A program made the position numbers and the translations under genes. A stretch of 64,000 nucleotides of DNA from positions 1 through 64,000 of the forward strand of contig JANBVO010000003.1 in the NCBI GenBank assembly GCA_030052745.1. Direction: 5' to 3'. This stretch comes from Pleurostoma richardsiae (lineage: Eukaryota; Ascomycota; Sordariomycetes; Calosphaeriales; Pleurostomataceae). Under the pieces are notes generated by a model that was not told the origin of the DNA, did no database searches, and saw only the letters and a list, made by a program, of their open reading frames with translations. This document shows positions 57,714-64,000 of this stretch, in pieces. Each line of letters starts with the position of its first letter. The first letter of the stretch is position 1.

Positions 57714-58178
57714 TCAATCCCAGTATTGCCGCCAGACGGCCTCGCTCTCAGTGTCGCGGCGCGGGCGGCAGCGTCGTGCGGGCGCTGCTGCCACTTGCGT
57801 CTCCTTCGCGGAGCGGCTCGAGCTCGTCGACTGGTCAGATGCGACGCTGGCGAAGGAGTCGGCGCGGGTGAGACGGGGTCTTGGATAGGGAACGGCTGCG
57901 GACACGGCGCGGCGGCGGAGCAGAGGGTTCGGAGCCGGCGACGAGTTCCGCGAGGAGGCGGGCGAGGTGTCGCGTGTCGAAGACGAGGCTGTCGAGGCCG
58001 ACGACGATGGCGATGATGACGATGGCGGCAGGATTTCTTCTTCCGGGAGAGCTGGAGCCGCCGGGTAGGACCAGCACGCTAGCTCTAGCTCCGGGTGGTT
58101 GTCATTAGTGGTGGTAGCAGCTGCAGGCCGAGGAGGCGAGGACAGCGCCCTTAGTAATCGCTGCAGCGGGGGCGCCAT
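57714..58178 (-). CDS. hypothetical Ser/Arg/Pro-rich protein
   Basis: Uninterrupted 154-codon ORF from ATG 58178, 131 bp upstream of the small membrane protein and on the same strand. It has a Ser-rich middle (ILPPSSSSPSSSASTASSST) and a basic/Ser segment (RRRAVSAAVPYPRPR, RADSFASVASDQSTSSS) resembling phosphorylated disordered regions. No domain is recognised. The opposite strand is also open here, as often in GC-rich sequence, so coding status is uncertain. Confidence 0.4.
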   Translation of the reverse strand: MAPPLQRLLRALSSPPRPAAATTTNDNHPELELACWSYPAAPALPEEEILPPSSSSPSSSASTASSSTRDTSPASSRNSSPAPNPLLRRRAVSAAVPYPRPRLTRADSFASVASDQSTSSSRSAKETQVAAAPARRCRPRRDTESEAVWRQYWD

Positions 58179-59102
58179 GACGTTAAGCCAGGGAACAAGG
58201 GCTGAGAACGGCTGAGGCGGAGCGGGCGGAGCACTGAGTAAGAGGGAGAGGGAGAGGGAATAATATATGACGGCGCGCGCGAACCCTTTTGGACGGCTTT
58301 GGACTCAAGAAGAGAAGAGAGAACCTCAGTCAATTCAGAAGAACGCTGGAGACTCTGAAGACACAGAGATTGTCTGACAGTCGTACAAGAGAAAAAGGCC
58401 TGTCGGTGTCGCTTGAAAAGAAGGGCAAAGCCAAGACGATATAAGTTTCCAAGCGTTGTTACCGCCTCAACAATCCCTGTCTCGCCGTCAACACTACACT
58501 TCAGTCCAATTCAGGTACGATAACCAGCGGCAGGGGACATGGGAGGTCCAAACACATCCAGTGGGGGTCGCGATGCTGAAACACATCCCTCGCAGCGCTT
58601 CGAGGCGGCCTTCGTCCCATCCCAAGGTAACCTAGCCCACTGGCGAGACCGCCTTATCTGCTCTGTAGGGCTCTAGAGCTGACTAGAGTGGTGTGAGCTC
58701 AGGCCTCAAGGCTCCTGACACCAGTGCTAGTTTTTGCGCCGAGAGTCAGCTTCACAGAGACAGAGGCAAAGACGCAGCGTCATTTCTGGGGCCCTGAGGG
58801 AATATCGAGAACCTCTGGTCTTCTTCTCATCTTTGCGTTCTTTCTTCTCAACTTTGGTTTTACACGGCGTTTTCTTCCGAATAGCTTCCCTTATCAACAT
58901 CCCCTCCAAGGTGTCTAGCGCAGGGGCCCCGGTGTTCACCGTGCGGAGTGAGTCCTGCCTCACCACTTGTTTCACCATCACCACAGCGTCACAGAGGGGG
59001 GCAACTGGAGACGAGACTGACGCAGGGGGCTGAGATAAACCCCCCAGCTATACGAGAAAACGTCAATCTTGGGATGGCATGTGCTTATCGACCTGTCTTA
59101 GG
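58179..59102. promoter_or_regulatory. divergent promoter region
   Basis: About 0.9 kb between the minus-strand hypothetical ORF and SHB17. No supported gene. Two short frames at 58.72-59.03 kb overlap in different phases and have no motif. Confidence 0.4.
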
Positions 59103-60522
59103 ATGTCCACCCCGAGAGTCTTTATCGTCCGCCACGGCGAGACGGAGTGGTCGCTCAACGGCCGCCACACCGGCTCCTCCGATATCCCCCTGACCGCCAA
59201 CGGCGAGAAGCGTGTCAAGGCCACCGGCCGCGCCCTCGTCGGTAATGACCGCCTCATCGTCCCCAAGAAGCTGGCCCACATGTAAGTTCCGTCCCGGCCC
59301 TCTATGGGGCATCCGCTTGGCTGCCGTCGGCTTCGCCTACCACTCTCTGGAGCCGAGAAGCGCACTTCAGCCTTGTGGCTGAGCGGGACGGGAGCGGGAG
59401 ATCCCAGGATGTCCCATCAGTGGTGCAAGCGCACGCTGGAGGGCTATCTCTCGCCCGAGCTGTCCCTGAGATGTTGTCTCGAACGGGTTCTCAAGGGAGT
59501 CAACCGGCCCCGGATACAGGCGCAAGCCGAATCTGCACCGCCGTCTTGCCCCTCTGTCAGCAGCGCTGACAATCAGAAATAGATACGTCTCCCCGCGGAA
59601 GCGAGCGCAGCGGACCTTCGAGCTGCTGAACCTCGGCATCAAGGGCCCGCTGCCGTGGCATGCGCACGGCGACACCGAGCTTCCGGGTTTGGCCTGCGAC
59701 GCCCGCATCGAGGTCACCGAGGACATCCGCGAGTGGGACTACGGCGACTACGAGGGCATTACCAGCGCCGAGATCCGCCGCATGCGCAAGGAGCAGGGCC
59801 TGCCCGGCACCTGGGACATCTGGCGGGACGGATGCCCTGGTGGAGAGTGAGTTTGTGACGCCGTCTCTCCTTCTCCCTCTTTGCAGTGATCCCGCTCTTC
59901 TCCCCCCTCTCTTTTTCCATCTTCTCCTTCTTCGCTGCCATGTTTCTTCACCACGTGGGCTTTCAGCAAACACAGATACTCCCACGAGAAGAGAAAACCA
60001 GAATGTTCTCCCAAGAGAAGACCCTACCTTGGCTGACGGCATCGATCGCAGGAGCCCGGCGGACATCACGCACCGGCTCGACCGGCTGATCAAGGAGATC
60101 CGCTCCAGCTGGCACTCGCCCATCATCGGCAAGGACAAGACTGGCGCCCCGACCCACGGCGACGTTCTCGTCGTCGCCCACGGCCACATCCTGCGCGCGT
60201 TCGCCATGCGCTGGCTGGGCAAGTCGCTCTCCGACGGGATCACGCTGCTGCTTGAGGCCGGTGGTGTCGGGACTCTGAGGTACGTTAACCCCCTTCCCCT
60301 GCAGCCAGCGCCGACTGGATCCTTCCCTGCCCTATTTTCCCATTCCGGTATCTAGTCTCATAGGGAGGTGTTACCTGTTGTCCCTTGGAAGACTGACATG
60401 GGTGACCCCTGCGCGTCAACAGTTACGAGCATCACAGTCTCTCTGAGCCGGCGATCCTTCTCGGAGGTGCGTTCATCGTCGACTCTCCCGAAGAGGAGAT
60501 TGCGGAAGCCAAGAAAGACTGA
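59103..60522 (+). CDS. shb17: histidine phosphatase, sedoheptulose-1,7-bisphosphatase (SHB17) type
   Basis: Four exons, 59103-59281, 59583-59846, 60052-60279 and 60423-60522, 256 aa. All three introns (301, 205 and 143 bp) keep frame. It belongs to the phosphoglycerate-mutase-like histidine phosphatases. The catalytic motif RHGETEW (His 11) is near the N-terminus, and the second catalytic His lies in [15 protein letters not shown]. The segments [35 protein letters not shown] and [14 protein letters not shown], and the C-terminal [18 protein letters not shown], follow yeast Shb17. That enzyme hydrolyses sedoheptulose-1,7-bisphosphate to feed non-oxidative ribose synthesis in the cytosol. An upstream in-frame ATG (59079) would add eight residues. 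The one used matches the family start. Confidence 0.88.
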
Positions 60523-60917
60523 GTGGTTGACGGCCCTGGGGGCTAAATCTGCGATGGTCGGGACGGGCGGGGATTTACGCATATAGACTCTGGTTTTCCA
60601 TTTTGTCTCGTGTCATTTTCTCGGATAGAACAGCGTACGGACGGATATATACAATATTCCCAGGCCAGATATACTAGGGCTCTTCAAGTTCGAGCCATTG
60701 TTGATGACTCATTGACTGCCTACAACATGGAGGTTGAGATCGTTTATGCTTCTCGACAGTAACTCGCATTGTCTACGTAAAGGTTGTATCACGTTCACCA
60801 AAACAGATTTTAGTTTTCCTAAACCACTAAAAGCTCATGTCGAAAGAAAGGAGACACATCCTCCCACGACTTAATTACATCCACAGACGATCCTCAACCT
60901 CTTCCCATTTCCCACGC
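60523..60917. other. convergent intergenic region
   Basis: Short spacer between the 3' ends of SHB17 (+) and the methyltransferase (-). Only 3' UTR-like A+T-richer sequence is seen. Confidence 0.6.
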
Positions 60918-62127
60918 TCACTCACTTCCTCCCTCAACCACCTTCGTCCCCCTCGCCATGAACAGCGTCCTCCTCTTCTCCTCCCTCTCCCCAAACGCCA
61001 CCTCCCTCACCACCTCCAGCCCGAACCCCTCTCCCGCCCCCGCCGCCTCGAAGATGCTCCTGATCCGCCCTTCCGTGAACCCATGGTGCGTCACGGTCTT
61101 CAACGCCTGCTCCTCCTGCTCCCCTCCTCCTCCCCACTTGGCCAGCGGGTCGTAGGCCAGGAAGTCCAGGATGAGCAGCACGCCGCCGGGCCGCAGCCGG
61201 CGGGCGAGCCGCGCGGCCGCCAGCTCCGGGTCGTCGAAGTGGTGGAACCCGAGGCCCACGGCGGCGACGTCGAAGTCCCAGAAGTCCGGGCCGGCGAAGG
61301 CGGGCGGGTCCGGGTCCGAGGGGACGGTCAGGTTGCCGTGGTGGGCGGAGGCTTGCTCCTTGGTGAGGCCCTTGAAGAGAGGTTCAGTCGGAGGTGTACG
61401 ACAATAGAGGGAGGGGAGGTGCGAGGTGAGACAGAACTCTCTTTCACAAAGAATTCCACGGATGGTGGAAAAGGGGCGGGAGCCAGGAAAACGAACCTGG
61501 TTCTGTGCGCGGGCGTTGTAAGTTGCCACCATCTCCTCAGAGAGGTCGATCCCGACGCATTGTGTTGTGTACGGCACGAGAGCCTGGGGAGTTAGCATAA
61601 TCTCAAGCTTCCATTCTTCGCCCTTTTCACAACTCGACAGAGCTGGTGCCGAGGACTGTGAGGGTGCAACTCACCCTGGTGATCGTCCCAGTGCCACAGG
61701 CGTAGTCAAGAAGCCTCACGGCTCTCCGAGGCTTTCCAGAATTCCCTGCGCCATGCTCATCGCCATCGTGGTCGTCCTCAACCCACTGGACGCCAATAAA
61801 TTCCCTCCTAGCGCGGATCTCCTCCACGATCGCCGCCAGCGTCTTTTCGTGCCGTGTGTCATACGTGGCGGCCTGCTCGCTGTGTTGCCCTTGTCAGTTT
61901 ACGCTTCGTAACGAAGTCTCAACTTCTCAGCAACCAACTCGATTGCAGGGGTGGTGCCTGCGCCAGGGGGCCTCAGCACAAGCCACTCCCAGAGACGTGC
62001 CGGGGGATCACAACTCGAGACCTAGCAGCAAAAGGCTTGTAGAGCAAAAGTTGTAAAGAGACCTCGTGCGCCCTTCGAAACAAACTCACTTCCAAAAGGC
62101 CTTGTTGACCTCTGTATTGTGGCTCAT
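60918..62127 (-). CDS. class I SAM-dependent methyltransferase
   Basis: Four minus-strand exons, 62090-62127, 61675-61879, 61497-61583 and 60918-61370, 260 aa. Starts MSHNTEVNKAFWNEQAATYD, the common opening of small fungal methyltransferases. Motif I is LLDYACGTGTITR (69-81), motif II VGIDLSEEMV, then DVAAVGLGFHHFDD and the post-motif LRPGGVLLILDF. The fold is clear; the substrate is not. The C-terminal half has an H-G-F-T-E and IRSIFEAAG pattern seen in ubiE-like and secondary-metabolism methyltransferases. Intron 3 (126 nt) has an unusual GTTCGT donor and no in-frame stop, so its retention would insert 42 residues between motif II and the rest. I prefer the spliced form because the joint NARAQNQ-GLTKEQASAH reads naturally. 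Confidence 0.82.
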
Positions 62128-62573
62128 GGCTGCTGCCGTCCTTACTCAGCCTTCGACCGAGCTCGTTCTGCCAGCGAAAGTATGGGCGACGAAGTAGCGA
62201 GAAATGCCGCGACAAAAGAGAACAAACTTCAGAAAGAGGTTTCTGAGAGTGAGAATGACAGGAGAATGAAGATATTCAGCAGAACACAAGCGTCACAACT
62301 CAAATTGCTTTTTTGGTCGTATTTCGCGCCTCGCCTACAGTCCCCTCTAGTAGGCGATCGCCGGCGACTTTCTCGGAAACTTTACAGCGCCAGGCAGGCT
62401 CGGCAACTTTTACGTTCTTCGTGAGGCGTTCGCCAACTGTACCATCTGAAAGTCGCCGAAGATTGGTGTGTGATCTTTCTCCTACCTAGGTGACGCTCAG
62501 GTCTGCGGCGCGCGAGGCTCTCTCGTGTGGGAGCGGAGGCTCTCAGGCGTCCGGCAGCAGCCGGAAACTCTGT
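62128..62573. other. intergenic region
   Basis: Promoter side of the methyltransferase up to the MITE. No gene seen; contains GC-rich short palindromes (GGCGATCGCCGGCGA near 62353). Confidence 0.5.
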
Positions 62574-63063
62574 TAAAATGAGTATCCATAAGTCTCCGGT
62601 CCACCCCCATTTTCCCACCTTAAACGCGAAAACTCACCTTGGTAACTCTTCGATTACTCGATATATTGATATAGTAGTTATATTAATAAAACTTAAAACC
62701 TAAATTAGAATTACTTTAACTTATATAAGATATTATTTACTTGATTAAAAATCAAGAGCTGTAAATTTTATTTACGTTTAATGTAGAAGGTTAACATTTT
62801 TATGTACTTTTTATATGGGACGCCATATAAAAATTTATGAAAAAGAACTAAGTCTATATAAATATATAAATAAAATAACGAAAGTAGTTTTAAAATCACA
62901 ACGCTTAATATATATATAAATATACTCAAATCTCTATATAAAACAAAAGATTACATATTTTTAGGATTTTTACCTGATTTGTTGTTGTTGTTTAAAAAGG
63001 GTGAGTTTTCGCGATTAAGGTGGGAAAATGGGGTGGACCGGAGACTTATGGATATTCATTTTA
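62574..63063. mobile_element. MITE-like DNA element with TA target duplication
   Basis: Element 62576-63061 (486 bp), flanked by TA at 62574-62575 and 63062-63063. Terminal inverted repeats of about 61 bp begin AAATGARTATCCATAAG and continue through CTCCGGTCCACCCC and GCGAAAACTCACC. The two ends differ by two substitutions and a one-base length difference in a C run. The TA duplication points to the Tc1/mariner superfamily (established rule). The interior (about 62645-62995) is extremely A+T- and TA-rich and has no ORF, so the element is non-autonomous. The composition fits RIP of the core, while the ends stay GC-containing. The near-identical ends suggest a fairly young insertion. Confidence 0.85.
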
Positions 63064-64000
63064 TGTCGCCCACCCCGCAGCTTAGGTTGTCTGTCGGTTT
63101 GCAGTGGAGTGACACTCGCCAACGCGGATAGGCGGCGCTGATCTCGCTCAATTTTCGACGCCATATGCCACTACAAGAATGCGCAATTTCGAAAACTCAC
63201 CACCGCAGTGGAAAGCTGCGAGGAAGAAGAAAAGACTGCTGAATAGCAATCAGAAGAGTAAGCGAGAGGAGGCATAACTCCTCTGGATGTAGAAACACAT
63301 CAGTCACAGCTTAGCAGCAGCAGCAACAAACAGAAAAATGAGGAGCCCAAGACAAGTAGTCAGTCGCCAGTTCACCGACGCATCTCCACCGCCTTAAGCG
63401 GGCATCAATCGATAAAAAAGCTGGAGACACGCCCCAACTGAGCCTAGTTGGCAAGCAGCAAGGGAAGAAGCAAAAAAAAAAAAAGGTGCGGTGCGGGCGG
63501 GTGTGTCACGGACGTGGGCCGGGGCGGGATCGGTTACTCGAAGATCCTGCTGCAGACCCTCGCATCGGTCCGCAGCACTCCCACGTCACAAGGCACGACA
63601 GCTAAGGCAGGGCTAGAGGCGCGGCCATGGCTGCTGCGTGTCTCAGCGAGCCTGGGGCTCCCCCCGAAGCGGCTACTTCCTTTCCTTCCGGCCGGGGTTC
63701 TGGCGGCTGGTGCCCAACTCTGCGTGCAAGACAGCGTGAGTGGCCGCGCCGCTAAGGTACTGTACTCCGTACTGCTGCATGCTGCTATCTCAGCCGGTTC
63801 CAGGCTGTGTCTGTGTCTTGTGTTTGTGTTTGTGTCGTTGTATCTCCCTCCCTTCTCTGCTGCAGCATGCGTGATGCTGCAAGTGGGCTGCCGTGACGAC
63901 CTCGCACGGAATACCGTAAGGATCGCACTGCTGCTGCAGCCTGCAAACCACGACATGGATGGAGCAAGCAAACCCACACACCACCCGGTCGAGGGCGAGC
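63064..64000. other. intergenic region at window end
   Basis: No supported gene. Short purine-rich and A-rich stretches (oligo-A near 63470-63484) and a TACTGTACTCCGTAC motif near 63758. The minus-strand frame at 63534-63977 has no motif; it could belong to a gene beyond the window, but nothing visible supports that. Confidence 0.45.

Noticed and set aside
58724-59033. Short overlapping ORFs upstream of SHB17
   Set aside because: Two phases open at once, no motif, and they lie in the expected promoter/leader.
63534-63977. 147-codon minus-strand ORF at the window end
   Set aside because: No family features; composition and antisense openness fit non-coding GC-rich DNA.

Overview
The window is nuclear DNA of a filamentous ascomycete, most likely a Sordariomycete. 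The evidence is short GT-AG introns of about 45-120 bp in most genes, GC-rich coding exons, A+T-rich non-coding islands that look like the product of RIP, and gene families typical of Pezizomycotina (SSK1 receiver, LaeA-like methyltransferase, DUF3716 protein, PAN3 with CCCH finger). No operons, tRNA, rRNA, CRISPR array or bacterial feature was seen. All gene models were spliced by eye. In the spliced models every exon junction keeps frame and every total length is a multiple of three.

Layout. 1-563: the 3' end of an SSK1-type response regulator. 564-9947: gene-poor DNA with one recognisable gene, a DUF3716 zinc-binding-like protein (6148-7188). 9948-16859: SEC2 (Rab GEF, +) converging on a PMT1-type protein O-mannosyltransferase (-). 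16860-26560: gene-poor DNA with a C2H2-like/coiled-coil protein (19485-20315, -), a tiny cysteine-rich ORF (22444-22581, -) and a doubtful fragment near 24 kb. 26561-28393: a ten-exon LaeA-like methyltransferase with a 13-nt exon. 29765-31439: SF3A1/Prp21. 32649-33397: SNX3. 34240-35525: RIM2-type mitochondrial carrier (-). 36642-39637: large RRM protein (-). 39638-46417: 6.8 kb without a gene, holding a TCCGAC repeat cluster, a two-level minisatellite of about 2.2 kb and an A+T-rich stretch. 46418-49553: PAN3 (-). 50790-52408: UBX2/FAF2-like. 53857-55687: VHS-GAT protein. 57214-57583: small membrane protein (-), with an uncertain ORF upstream. 59103-60522: SHB17-like histidine phosphatase. 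60918-62127: class I methyltransferase (-). 62576-63061: a MITE-like element with 61-bp inverted repeats and TA target duplications.

Taken together, conserved housekeeping blocks (membrane traffic: SEC2, SNX3, VHS-GAT; RNA: SF3A1, PAN3, RRM protein; ER: PMT1, UBX2; metabolism: RIM2, SHB17) alternate with accessory gaps carrying lineage-variable families and repeats. The observations most worth following are a UGA-CUA stop context in SNX3 followed by 47 open codons that an alternative splice acceptor would join in the same frame, a PAN3 intron containing a long ORF in frame with the next exon, the two-level minisatellite, and the intact MITE.
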